DNA of 64,000 bases from Mycobacterium sp. GA-0227b (GTDB taxonomy: Bacteria > Actinomycetota > Actinomycetes > Mycobacteriales > Mycobacteriaceae): NCBI RefSeq assembly GCF_001499855.1, contig NZ_LQIK01000012.1:460567-524566 (forward strand), in the 5' to 3' direction. Positions within the stretch are counted from its first letter, which is position 1, and every line of letters begins with the position of its first letter. A model generated the notes under the pieces. The model ran no database searches and had not been told where the DNA came from. It saw only the letters and a program-made list of their open reading frames with translations. A program made the position numbers and the translations under genes. Below, piece by piece: positions 44,336 through 53,325 of the stretch.

Positions 44336-44410
44336 TCGCCGACTGCACGCTTCTTGTACGGGAATCGCGAGAATATGTGCAACGACCGTGCACTCGGCGC
44401 GAGCGAGGGG

Positions 44411-46255
44411 TCACGTGCCCAACTCCAGGCCATCGAGATCACCCTTGTCGCGCCACTCCTTGAGCAAGTCGCCGAACGCGTAGAAACCGGGGCCGTAGGG
44501 CTCGCCGAGATGCGAACGGATGCCTTCGCCCCCGCCGCCGCCTTCGTTGTTGTAGTAGCCGGGCGTGCAGGACGCGTCGAAAGCCGAGTTGTCGACAGCG
44601 GATTCGCGGATGGTCTTGCACCAGTCGTCCTGCGCTTCGGGCGTCGGCTCCACGACCGTCGCTCCGCGCTTGAGCGCCTCGGCGATGATGTAAGCGATGT
44701 GCTCGCCCTGCAGTTCGTAATTGGCCGCGATGTTGGCCGAGATGCCGACCTGGGTGAAGCCGGTGAAGAACTGGTTGGGAAAGCCGCGGCTCGTCATGCC
44801 GTGCAGCGTCTTGTAGCCGTCGCGCCAGTAGTCATACAGCGACGCCCCCTCGCGTCCTTCGATCGCATCGATCGAGTAGCGCCTGCTGATCTCGGTGGTG
44901 ATCTCGAAGCCGCTGGCGTAGATGATGCAGTCGACCTCGTACTCCTGACCGTTGGCGATCAGGCCCTTCTCGGTGATCCGTTCGACGCCCTTGGAATCGG
45001 AGACATCGACCAGCGTGACGTTGGGCCGGTTGAAGGTCGGCAGGTAGTCGTCGTTGGACAGCGGCCGCTTGCACAGGAACCGGTAGTAGGGCTTCAGCGA
45101 CTCGGCAGTGTCGTCATCGTCGACGATCTCGGCGATCCGGCGGCGCAGCCGCTCCATGATCTTGTAGTCCTCTTCCTCACGGATCGCCATGAACTGTTCC
45201 GGCGTCAACGAGGCCGGGTCTTCGAGCGACAGGACGCGCGCGGCGGTGTTGCGGCCGAGCTCGGTCCAGAAGTCGCACACCAGGTCCGGCTGGCCGAGCG
45301 CCATCCCCTCGAACGTCCACGAGTGGAAGTTTCGCTGCCGCTCCTTCTGCCAGCCGGGCTGCAGCGTCTTGACCCACTCGGGGTCGGTCGGCGCGTTGTT
45401 GCGTGCATCGACCGTCGATGGCGTGCGCTGGAACACGTACAGGTGCTGGGCATCTCGGGCCAGGAACGGCACCACCTGAATGCTGGTGGCGCCGGTGCCG
45501 ATGATCGCGACGCGTTTGTCGGCGAGCTTGTCCATGCCCCCGGTGAAGTCGCCGCCGGTGTAGTCGTAATCCCAGCGCGACGAGTGGAAGCTGTGCCCCT
45601 TGAAGTCCTTCATGCCCGGAATGCCCGGCAGCTTGGGGCGGTGGAACGGTCCCGACGCCAGCACGACGAACCGGGCCCGGATGTCGTCGCCGCGGTTGGT
45701 GGCGATACGCCAGCGCTTGACGTCCTCGTCCCAGCGCATGTCGCGCACCTGGGTGGAGAAGATCGCCGAGTCGTAGAGGCCGAAGTGCTTGCCGATGCGC
45801 CGGCAGTGCTCGTAGATCTCGGGGCCGTCGGCGAACTTCTTGCTCGGGATGTAGTCGAGCTCTTCCAGAAGCGGGATATAGCAGTAGGACTCGTTGTCGC
45901 ACTGGATTCCTGGATAGCGGTTCCAGTACCAGACACCACCGAAGTCGCCGCCCAGCTCGATGATGCGGACGTCCTCGACACCGGCCTTCTTCAGATGCGC
46001 CGCCGACAGCAGCCCGCCGAAGCCGCCGCCGAGCACCGCGACATCGATGTCCTCGGTGATCGGATCACGCGGCGCGACGGGGGTGTAGGGATCCACCTCG
46101 TAGTAGCCGGCGAAGTCGTCGGACAACTCGACGTACTGCTTGGAGCCCTCGGGCCGAAGCCTTTTGGCCCGCTCTTGGGCGTACTTTTCCCGCAGCGCGT
46201 CGATGTCGATGTCGTCAGGCGTCTGCGTGGGGCCGCAGGTGTCGAACATTGTCAT
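44411..46255 (-). CDS. Baeyer-Villiger monooxygenase (PAMO/CHMO type)
   Basis: A 614-residue FAD/NADPH monooxygenase: LGGGFGGLLSAAHLKKAG, GGDFGGVWYWNRYPGIQCD, the BVMO fingerprint FKGHSFHSSRWDYD and the NADPH loop IIGTGATSIQVVPFLA. It resembles phenylacetone/cyclohexanone-type enzymes that convert cyclic ketones to lactones or aryl ketones to esters. An upstream Rieske oxygenase starts 3 bp away. It is unlike the HAPMO-type gene at 13842. Confidence 0.93.
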   Translation of the reverse strand: MTMFDTCGPTQTPDDIDIDALREKYAQERAKRLRPEGSKQYVELSDDFAGYYEVDPYTPVAPRDPITEDIDVAVLGGGFGGLLSAAHLKKAGVEDVRIIELGGDFGGVWYWNRYPGIQCDNESYCYIPLLEELDYIPSKKFADGPEIYEHCRRIGKHFGLYDSAIFSTQVRDMRWDEDVKRWRIATNRGDDIRARFVVLASGPFHRPKLPGIPGMKDFKGHSFHSSRWDYDYTGGDFTGGMDKLADKRVAIIGTGATSIQVVPFLARDAQHLYVFQRTPSTVDARNNAPTDPEWVKTLQPGWQKERQRNFHSWTFEGMALGQPDLVCDFWTELGRNTAARVLSLEDPASLTPEQFMAIREEEDYKIMERLRRRIAEIVDDDDTAESLKPYYRFLCKRPLSNDDYLPTFNRPNVTLVDVSDSKGVERITEKGLIANGQEYEVDCIIYASGFEITTEISRRYSIDAIEGREGASLYDYWRDGYKTLHGMTSRGFPNQFFTGFTQVGISANIAANYELQGEHIAYIIAEALKRGATVVEPTPEAQDDWCKTIRESAVDNSAFDASCTPGYYNNEGGGGGEGIRSHLGEPYGPGFYAFGDLLKEWRDKGDLDGLELGT

Positions 46256-46258
46256 TGT

Positions 46259-47641
46259 CTAGAGCTCTCTCGGTTCGCCGGTGCCCATGTACTTGGACAG
46301 TTGGTAGTGAAGGTTCACGGTGCTGCGCTCACGGTAGGGGTTGGGTCTGGTGCCGGGGAAGCCGAGCGATTTCATGCCCTGCTGCACCGCGGCCATGTTC
46401 GAGAAGTCCTGGGGTAGCACCGATAGCCAGTTGGGGCTCTCCTTCGGGGTGTACTGCCACTCCGTCTGGGGCTCTTTGCCTTTCGGGTACAGCTCGTAGG
46501 TGGCGACCTCGAAGATGCACTTGTTCGGGTCGTAGCTCGGGTGCGGCCGGGCGCTGTAGCACAGCGCGCTGGTCAACCCCTGGCCGACCTGGAAGTTCGG
46601 GAAGATCTGCCACGCGGTACCGCTCTGGCCGAGGATGTCGGGCGGAATGGTGGGCCAGATGACGCCGCGGGCCTCGTCGTCGCGCCGCGCGGAGGCCAGC
46701 CAGTGCTGCAGCACCTCGTCGGCGGGCGTGCCCTCGGGCAGTTCGTCGACCAGTCGCTTCGCCGCGTTCACCAGTGTCTGGGTGGTGGTGGCGTTGGTCT
46801 CTTCCATTGTGTAGACCTGCATCTCGGCGGTGGAGATACGCGGGTCGCCGGTCCCGAGCCGGATCTTGGACTTGGTCTCGTCCAGGCCCTTGGGCGCGTC
46901 GTAGCCGATGTTGCTGTGCTTGCCCTGCGCCTTGGCCCAACCCTTGAACTCGCCGAACTTGTTGAACTCCGGATGCGTGGTGAAGACGTGGTAGGTCTCG
47001 TTGAAGGCCTCCATCGCGACTTTCCAGTTGCAGTCGAAATACAGCCACTTGCGCCACTTGTAGCGCATGTTCTCCAGGCCGAACGGGTCGAGGATCTTCG
47101 CGGCCGGGAAGAGGAAGTCCGCCAACGGCTCACAGTCGGGGTCCATGTTGATGAACAGCCAACCGCCCCAGGTGTCGACCTGGACGGGGACGAGATGGGT
47201 GTTGTCCGGCGTCAGCGCGCCCTTCCAGTCGTCCTGCTCACGAATGTGGGTGCACGCCCCGTCGAGACCGTATGTCCAGCCGTGGAATCCGCATACGAAC
47301 GACTTGCGCGCCCGTCCGACAGCGTTCTTCGCGCCGTCAGGTGTGTCGACCAGGCGGCGGCCGCGGTGCATGCACACGTTGTGATGTGCCGCGAATTCAT
47401 TGGCGCCCGTTCGTACGATGATGATCGAGTCGTCGAGGATGTCGTAGGTGAGGTAGCTGCCGACCTCGGGAATTTCCTCGACACGGCCGACCTGCTGCCA
47501 CACCTTGCGCCACAGCTTGTCGCGCTCGGCGCGGGCGTAGTCCTCCGAGACGTAGGCGTCCACGCTGATGGTCATGGGTTCCGAAAGCTCTTCTGGCACT
47601 CCGACTTGCGCGTCGGTCGCGCGGGCATCTGTATGGGTCAC
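46259..47641 (-). CDS. Rieske non-heme iron oxygenase, alpha subunit
   Basis: A 460-residue ring-hydroxylating oxygenase. The Rieske 2Fe-2S site is CMHRGRRLVD ... CGFHGWTYG (CxH-x17-CxxH). The catalytic iron region includes NETYHVFTTHPEF (two His ligands). It would hydroxylate the substrate ring with electrons from reductase/ferredoxin partners, which are not encoded in this cluster. Sits between an SDR (10 bp) and the BVMO (3 bp). Confidence 0.93.
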   Translation of the reverse strand: MTHTDARATDAQVGVPEELSEPMTISVDAYVSEDYARAERDKLWRKVWQQVGRVEEIPEVGSYLTYDILDDSIIIVRTGANEFAAHHNVCMHRGRRLVDTPDGAKNAVGRARKSFVCGFHGWTYGLDGACTHIREQDDWKGALTPDNTHLVPVQVDTWGGWLFINMDPDCEPLADFLFPAAKILDPFGLENMRYKWRKWLYFDCNWKVAMEAFNETYHVFTTHPEFNKFGEFKGWAKAQGKHSNIGYDAPKGLDETKSKIRLGTGDPRISTAEMQVYTMEETNATTTQTLVNAAKRLVDELPEGTPADEVLQHWLASARRDDEARGVIWPTIPPDILGQSGTAWQIFPNFQVGQGLTSALCYSARPHPSYDPNKCIFEVATYELYPKGKEPQTEWQYTPKESPNWLSVLPQDFSNMAAVQQGMKSLGFPGTRPNPYRERSTVNLHYQLSKYMGTGEPREL

Positions 47642-47651
47642 GGTGAACTCC

Positions 47652-48497
47652 TTAGAACCGGCTGATCTCTGCGCGGAAGTTCTCGTCCTTGAGGAACAGC
47701 GAGGTGTTGTCGGCGCCGAGATGCGTCCATTTCAGGTTCAGACCGCCGTCGACGAGCAGCGTCTGACCGGTGATGTAGCTGGACAGATCGGACAGCAGGA
47801 ACAGGATCGCGCCCGCCTGTTCCTCGGGCCGGCCGCGTCTGCCCATCGCGATCGCCCGGCGGTCGCGATCGGGGTCCGTGTCGACGTAGGTGGCCGACGC
47901 GGCGGTTTCGGTCACACCGGGCGCGACGGCGTTGATGCGGATGTTGTCGGACGCGAGCTCGGCGGCCATGGAGCGGGTCATGGCGACGATCGCAGCTTTG
48001 GCCGTTCCGTAGGCGATGTGGAATGGCGCGGTGTTCATCCCGCTGATCGAAGAAACCGAGACGATGGACCCCTTCAGGCCAAGGCTGCGCAGTTCCCGAC
48101 TCACCGCCTGGCTCATGAAGAACGAGGTCTCGAGGTTCGCCGCGAACAGCGCGCGCCAGTCATCACGGGTCACGCGCGTCGAGGGCATCCAGGTCGCCGG
48201 CGCTGCCCCGCCCGCGATGTTCACCAACCCGTAGAGGTCGCCGTCGGTGTGACGGACGTGGTCGATCACGGTCGCGATGCCGTCGTCGGTGGACGCGTCG
48301 GCGGCCACGGGCACGACCGGCAAACCCTGCGCGGCCAGCGGCGCGACGTGTTCGTCGAGGTTCTCCTTCGACCGGCTCACGGCGACGACCGTGGCACCGG
48401 CCTCGGCCGCCATCCGAGTCACGGTGGTGCCGATGCCGCCGCCGCCCGCGCCCGAGACCACGACGATGCGCCCGTCCAGGCTCAGAAGGTCGCCCAT
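47652..48497 (-). CDS. SDR-family oxidoreductase, first gene of the minus-strand operon
   Basis: A 281-residue SDR with SGAGGGGIGTTVTRMAAEAG, Ser in VSVSSISG and YGTAKAA. It probably oxidises an alcohol to the ketone used by the BVMO. The start is 6 bp from a TTGTCCGGACAA palindrome, where bound regulator would block transcription of the whole operon. Confidence 0.92.
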   Translation of the reverse strand: MGDLLSLDGRIVVVSGAGGGGIGTTVTRMAAEAGATVVAVSRSKENLDEHVAPLAAQGLPVVPVAADASTDDGIATVIDHVRHTDGDLYGLVNIAGGAAPATWMPSTRVTRDDWRALFAANLETSFFMSQAVSRELRSLGLKGSIVSVSSISGMNTAPFHIAYGTAKAAIVAMTRSMAAELASDNIRINAVAPGVTETAASATYVDTDPDRDRRAIAMGRRGRPEEQAGAILFLLSDLSSYITGQTLLVDGGLNLKWTHLGADNTSLFLKDENFRAEISRF

Positions 48498-48502
48498 GCT
48501 AT

Positions 48503-48514
48503 TTGTCCGGACAA
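48503..48514. promoter_or_regulatory. GntR-type operator 1 (perfect palindrome)
   Basis: TTGTCCGGACAA is a perfect 12-bp palindrome directly upstream of the minus-strand SDR start. The form TTGTC...GACAA suits GntR-family dimers, and a GntR/UTRA gene lies in the divergent operon. Confidence 0.7.
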
Positions 48515-48598
48515 TAAATGGTGCTCTCCATGTTGCAGAACACTATTCCCCAGCGTGAATCGGCTAGTCAAGGGTCGCCGAGCAGTTTGTCTTGCCTA

Positions 48599-48610
48599 TT
48601 GTCTGGACTA
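48599..48610. promoter_or_regulatory. GntR-type operator 2
   Basis: TTGTCTGGACTA matches operator 1 at 10 of 12 positions. It ends 26 bp before the ATG of the plus-strand operon, so the two sites together could control both directions. The remaining 48515-48598 holds the divergent promoters. Confidence 0.65.
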
Positions 48611-48635
48611 GGCGAGCTTGCTAGCGTGCGAGGTC

Positions 48636-50243
48636 ATGACACCATCCGCGACGAGCTCACAGCAGGACACCCGTTACTCGCCGGGCGCAGTTCCGGCCGC
48701 TGCCGCGGGCTGGCGGATCGATCGCGTGACCGCTCCCAGCCGGCTGTTCGGCGCGAACGGGCTGCGCACGGGTCCCGACGGGCGCGTCTACATCGCCCAG
48801 GTGACGGGCAGCCAGATCAGCGCACTCGACCTCGGCACCGGCGCGGTAGACACGGTCAGCGCCAAGGGCGGTGACATCGTCGCGCCGGACGACGTCGCGT
48901 TCGACTCCGACGGCAACCTGTATGCGACCGAGGTGATGGACGGGCGGGTCAGCGTCCGCGACACCGGCGGCCGCACCCGGGTGCTGCGTGACGACCTGCC
49001 GTGCGCCAACGGCATCACCGTGCATCAGGACCGGTTGTTCATCAACGAGTGCCGCGAAGGCGGTCGGCTGATGGAACTCGACCGCAGCAGCGGCGCCGAA
49101 CGCATCCTGCTGGAGAACCTGCCGTCGCCGAACGCGATGGAGGTGGGTCCCGACGGGTTGCTGTACTACCCGTTGATGACGGCCAACGAGATCTGGCGCA
49201 TCGATCCTGCGGGCGGTGAGCGGCAGCGGGTCGCCGCCGACCTCGGTGTCCCCGACGCGCTGAAGTTCGACTCCCAGGGCCGGATCGTCTCCACGCAGGT
49301 CGCCAGCGGTCAGGTGCTGCGCATCGATCCGCGCAACGGCGAGAAAACCGTCCTCGCACAGCTCAACCCGGGACTCGACAACCTCACCTTCGTCGGCGAT
49401 CGGCTCTTCGCCTCGAACTTCACCGGTGAGATCACCGAAGTCCTCGGCGGCGGCGAAACCCGCACACTGCTTGCCGGCGGTCTGAACTGGCCGCTGGACC
49501 TCGCGGTGAGCGACGGCAACCTCTACGTCGCCGACGGCACCTACTTCTACCGCGTCGACGCCGACGGGTCACTGCAGACGGTCGGAATGCTGTTCTCCCC
49601 CGGCTATCCCGGCTTCCTCCGCGGGCTGGCTCCCGCCGGGGCGGGAGTCTTCGTCGTCGCCACGTCGGGCGGCCAGATTGCGCGGTACCGCCCCGCCGAC
49701 GGCGAAACCGATTACCTGGCAGATGGTTTCGATCAGCTCTACGGTGTGGCCCTCGGGGCCGACGACACCATCGTGTTCGCCGAACTCGGCACCGGCCGTG
49801 TGCACGCGCTGCGTGCGGGCAACACCGAAGTGTTGGCCTCGGGATTGAAGGACCCGGTTGGTGTCGCGTTCGACCCGGCGGGCCGTCCGCTGGCCGCGGA
49901 GTCGGGCGCAGGTCGCGTGGTATCGGTTTCCGGCGCCGTCGAGACTGTGGTGGACGGGTTGCAGCGGCCGCAGGGCATCGCGGTCGCCGACGGCGTGCTC
50001 TACATCGTCGACGCCGGCGCCAAGGAGGTTGTCGCGGTCGACTTGAACACCCACGTGCGCACGACGATCGCCTCGGATCTGCCGGTGGGTCCGCCGCCGG
50101 GTGTGGAGCCCAAGCCGCTCAAGGGAATGCCGCCGTTCTCGGGACCGCAGGGGCCGTTCGCGGGTATCACCGTCGGAGGTGACGGCACACTGTACGTGTC
50201 GGCCGACGGCGAGGGCAGCGTGCTCGCGCTGCGACGGACATGA
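48636..50243 (+). CDS. SMP-30/NHL-type beta-propeller, lactonase-like
   Basis: A 535-residue protein made of repeated beta-propeller blades: GLRTGPDGRVYIAQVTG, DVAFDSDGNLYATEVMDGRV, NAMEVGPDGLLYYPLMT, DALKFDSQGRIVSTQ, DLAVSDGNLYVADGTYFYRV, VAFDPAGRPLAAESGAG and GIAVADGVLYIVD. It is about twice the size of a typical SMP-30 lactonase and may contain two propellers. It has no signal peptide. In this context hydrolysis of a BVMO-made lactone is a reasonable guess. ATG 48636 is chosen over TTG 48618. Confidence 0.75.
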   Translation: MTPSATSSQQDTRYSPGAVPAAAAGWRIDRVTAPSRLFGANGLRTGPDGRVYIAQVTGSQISALDLGTGAVDTVSAKGGDIVAPDDVAFDSDGNLYATEVMDGRVSVRDTGGRTRVLRDDLPCANGITVHQDRLFINECREGGRLMELDRSSGAERILLENLPSPNAMEVGPDGLLYYPLMTANEIWRIDPAGGERQRVAADLGVPDALKFDSQGRIVSTQVASGQVLRIDPRNGEKTVLAQLNPGLDNLTFVGDRLFASNFTGEITEVLGGGETRTLLAGGLNWPLDLAVSDGNLYVADGTYFYRVDADGSLQTVGMLFSPGYPGFLRGLAPAGAGVFVVATSGGQIARYRPADGETDYLADGFDQLYGVALGADDTIVFAELGTGRVHALRAGNTEVLASGLKDPVGVAFDPAGRPLAAESGAGRVVSVSGAVETVVDGLQRPQGIAVADGVLYIVDAGAKEVVAVDLNTHVRTTIASDLPVGPPPGVEPKPLKGMPPFSGPQGPFAGITVGGDGTLYVSADGEGSVLALRRT

Positions 50244-50974
50244 CCGCCCCCACTGACCATCGCTATCTGCAGGTCGCACGCACGTTGCGCAAGGAGATCG
50301 TCGACGGCATCTACCCGGTGGGCTCGCAGTTGCCCACTGAACAGCAGTTATGCGAGCGGTTCGCGGTCAGCCGGTACACCATCCGCGAAGCGCTGCGGCG
50401 ATTGCGCGAGGACAACCTCGTCGCGTCGCGGCCGCGGGCGGGAACGCTGGTGGTCCCCCGCCCGGCGTCCAATTCCTATGCCCAAGATGTGGTTTCGATC
50501 AATGACCTGCTGGCGTTCGCGGCGGGTGCGCAGCTCACGATCGAGTCCAACGCGATGGTCACCATCGACGACGAACTGGCCGCCCGCACCGGCCTGCAGG
50601 CCGGTTCGCAATGGCTCGCGGTGCGGGGGTGCCGGCAGGCCGAGGGCAGCGACGCACCGGTCTGCACGACGGAGTACTACATCAACCGCGCGTTCGCCGC
50701 GGTCGGGCGCCTGCTGCAACGGCATTCCGGCCCGATCTTCCCGCTGATCGAGGATTTGTTCGGGGTCAGCATCGTCGAAGTGCACCAGGAGATGGCGGCG
50801 GTGACGGTCACGCCGCAACTGGCCGACGCGCTCAAGGTCGACGCGGGCAGTGCCGCGCTGGAGATGCGCAGGACGTACAAGACCTCGGACGGCGAGGTCG
50901 CGCAGGTCACCCTCAACACTCACCCGTCGTCGCGGTACCGCCACTCGATGACGATGCGCCGGGTCAAGGGGTAG
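50240..50974 (+). CDS. GntR-family regulator with UTRA domain
   Basis: A 244-residue regulator: winged HTH (1-75, EQQLCERFAVSRYTIREALRRLREDNLVASRPRAGT) and UTRA effector domain (about 95-240, GSQWLAVRGCRQAEGSDAPV, TEYYINRAFAAV). Its ATG overlaps the propeller stop. UTRA domains bind small carboxylates or sugars that release DNA. Most likely the local regulator acting at the palindromes between 48503 and 48610. Confidence 0.93.
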   Translation: MTAPTDHRYLQVARTLRKEIVDGIYPVGSQLPTEQQLCERFAVSRYTIREALRRLREDNLVASRPRAGTLVVPRPASNSYAQDVVSINDLLAFAAGAQLTIESNAMVTIDDELAARTGLQAGSQWLAVRGCRQAEGSDAPVCTTEYYINRAFAAVGRLLQRHSGPIFPLIEDLFGVSIVEVHQEMAAVTVTPQLADALKVDAGSAALEMRRTYKTSDGEVAQVTLNTHPSSRYRHSMTMRRVKG

Positions 50975-50983
50975 GCGGCAACC

Positions 50984-52528
50984 GTGAGGGTCGACGAGCA
51001 CCGCACCGCCGATGCGTACCGGCGCGGGCTGTGGGTGCACGACACGCTGGCCGACTCGTTGCGCGACGCCGCCGCGTCGACGCCCGACCGGATCGTGTTG
51101 GTGGACGGCGACATCCGGCTCACCTGCAGGCAACTTCACGACCGGGCCGCCGCGTTGGCGCAGACGCTGATGTCGCGGATGCCCGCGGGCAGCGTGGTGT
51201 CATTCATGTTGCCGAACTGGCACGAAGCGGCCGTCATCTATCTCGGTGCCACGCTGGCCGGGATGGTGGTCAACCCGATCCTGCCCTCGCTGCGCGACCG
51301 GGAACTGTCGTTCATCCTGAGCGACGCCGACTCCCGGGCGATCTTCGTGCCGTCGACGTTCAACAAACACGACTATGTCGCGATGCTCGACCGGGTCACC
51401 GCCGCGATTGCCGCACCGCCGGAGGTGATCGTCGTGCGCGGCGATGCGGGCCGTCACACCTCGTACGGCGCCCTGTGCGGTGGCCCGGGCGCTGCCGTGC
51501 TGCCGGTGTTGAACGCCGACACGGTGCGGATGATCCTCTACACCTCCGGCACCACCGGTCGCCCGAAAGGCGTGCTGCACACCCACAACTCGCTTCATGC
51601 GCTGATCCGTCAGATCGGCGAACACTGGCACGTCGTGGATGGCGACACGTTCCTGGTGCCGTCACCGATCGCGCATATCGGCGGATCGATCTACGCGTTC
51701 GAGTGCCCGCTGCTACTGGGCAGCACCGCCGTGCTGATGGAACGCTGGGATCCGGATGCCGCGGTCGCGTTGATGCTCGCCGAGCGCGTCACCCACATGG
51801 CCGGCGCCACGCCGTTTCTCGACGGCTTGCTCTCGGCTACGCAGCGCGCCGACACCCGGTTGCCCGACCTGAGGGTGTTCATCTGCGGGGGCGCGTCGGT
51901 GCCCCCGTCGCTGATCCGCACGGCCACCGGATATTTCGAGACGGCGGCGGTGTCGCGCGTCTACGGTTCGACCGAGGTTCCGGTGACCACGGTCGGCTCG
52001 CTGGAAGACGCCGACCATGCCGCCGACACCGACGGCAGGCCGGGCATCGCGGATGTCAGGCTGGTCGACGGCGAGATCCGCGCGCGTGGCGCGCAGATGC
52101 TCGTCGGCTATCTGCACCTGGAGGACGAGACGGCCGCCTTCGACGACGAAGGCTATTTCCGCACAGGAGATCTCGGCCGCTGGGTCGACGACGGATATCT
52201 CGTCGTCACGGGCCGCGCCAAGGACATCATCATCCGCAACGGCGAGAACATCTCGCCCAAGGAGGTCGAGGACATCCTCATCGGCCATCCTGGGATCGCG
52301 GAGATCGCGATCGTCGGAGTGCCCGACGATCGCACCGGTGAGCGGGCCTGCGCCGTCGTCGTCGCAGGCGGTCAGGCGCCCCCCGATGTGGCGGCCATGC
52401 GGGCGCTTTTGGAGGACCATGGCGTCGCGCGGTTCAAAGCGCCTGAGCAGGTCGTGGTTTGGGACGCTTTGCCGAAGAACGACGCCGGGAAAGTGTTGAA
52501 GCACCAGATTCGAGCGGCACTGACATGA
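50984..52528 (+). CDS. Acyl-CoA synthetase (AMP-binding), enzyme A
   Basis: A 514-residue adenylate-forming enzyme: P-loop-like LYTSGTTGRPKGVLHTHNSL, YGSTEVPVT, GDLGRWVDDGYLVVTGRAKD and C-terminal LPKNDAGKVLKHQI with the catalytic Lys. It activates a carboxylic acid to its CoA thioester via the acyl-AMP. ATGA overlap with the following SDR. Confidence 0.93.
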   Translation: MRVDEHRTADAYRRGLWVHDTLADSLRDAAASTPDRIVLVDGDIRLTCRQLHDRAAALAQTLMSRMPAGSVVSFMLPNWHEAAVIYLGATLAGMVVNPILPSLRDRELSFILSDADSRAIFVPSTFNKHDYVAMLDRVTAAIAAPPEVIVVRGDAGRHTSYGALCGGPGAAVLPVLNADTVRMILYTSGTTGRPKGVLHTHNSLHALIRQIGEHWHVVDGDTFLVPSPIAHIGGSIYAFECPLLLGSTAVLMERWDPDAAVALMLAERVTHMAGATPFLDGLLSATQRADTRLPDLRVFICGGASVPPSLIRTATGYFETAAVSRVYGSTEVPVTTVGSLEDADHAADTDGRPGIADVRLVDGEIRARGAQMLVGYLHLEDETAAFDDEGYFRTGDLGRWVDDGYLVVTGRAKDIIIRNGENISPKEVEDILIGHPGIAEIAIVGVPDDRTGERACAVVVAGGQAPPDVAAMRALLEDHGVARFKAPEQVVVWDALPKNDAGKVLKHQIRAALT

Positions 52529-53325
52529 CCGCGGACGCGAGGAGCGAAATGGTTCAGGTAGCGATCGTGACGGGCGCCAGCAGCGGTATCGGCTTCGGCT
52601 GCGCGACCAAGTTGGCCGAGGCCGGAATGGCGATCGTGGGCACCGGACGCGACGAGGATCGGCTGTCCGGACTGGAGAAGGCGATCGGCGACCGCGAACG
52701 CGTCGCCACCGTCGCGGTCGATCTCACCGCCGACGAGGCGCCGCACCGCATCGTGCAGACCGCGCTGGACCGGTGGGGCCGCATCGACTTCCTGATCAAC
52801 AACGCCGGTGTCGGGAGCCCGAAACCGCTGCACGAGACCGACGACGAATCACTCGACTATTTCCTGGGTTTGATGCTGCGGGCGCCGTTCCGGATGGCAC
52901 GCGAGGTGGTCGGCCACATGGAGCCCGGGTCGGCGATAATCAACATCACCTCTACCTTCTCGGTCGTGGGAGGTCTGCGGGGTGGCGCGTACTCGGCCGC
53001 CAAGGGCGGGCTGACTTCCCTGACCAGGCATATCGCGTGTCAGTATGGGCCGCAAGGCATCCGGTGCAACGCCGTCGCACCCGGGGTGACCCTGACGCCG
53101 ATGGTCGCGACGCGTCTGGAGGATTCGCGGTTCCGCAAGATCAACACCGAGATGACACCGTATCCGAGGCTGGGCGAGGTCAACGACATCGCGAGCACGG
53201 TGGCGTTCCTGTGTTCGGAGGGCGCGAGCTTCATCAACGGACAGGAGATCGTCGTGGACGGCGGCTGGACGTCGACCAAATACCTGTCGGACTTCGCCCT
53301 CAACTCGGAATGGGTGAAGAGTTGA
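52525..53325 (+). CDS. SDR-family oxidoreductase
   Basis: A 266-residue classical SDR: IVTGASSGIGFGCATKLAEAG, NNAGVGSPKPLHE, ITSTFS, YSAAKGG and C-terminal EIVVDGGWTS. The ATG overlaps the synthetase stop; ATG 52549 (VQVAIVTGAS) is an alternative start. Its stop overlaps the next synthetase gene, so the plus-strand genes form one operon. Confidence 0.92.
   Translation: MTADARSEMVQVAIVTGASSGIGFGCATKLAEAGMAIVGTGRDEDRLSGLEKAIGDRERVATVAVDLTADEAPHRIVQTALDRWGRIDFLINNAGVGSPKPLHETDDESLDYFLGLMLRAPFRMAREVVGHMEPGSAIINITSTFSVVGGLRGGAYSAAKGGLTSLTRHIACQYGPQGIRCNAVAPGVTLTPMVATRLEDSRFRKINTEMTPYPRLGEVNDIASTVAFLCSEGASFINGQEIVVDGGWTSTKYLSDFALNSEWVKS

Noticed and set aside
43109..46417. Very long open frame (1102 codons) on the plus strand
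   Set aside because: It is antisense to the CoA-transferase, SDR and BVMO genes, all of which carry clear family motifs; high GC creates such shadow frames.
52773..53309. 5' extension of the second acyl-CoA synthetase frame
   Set aside because: It overlaps the SDR coding region out of frame; family-typical sequence starts only at about 53310-53322.
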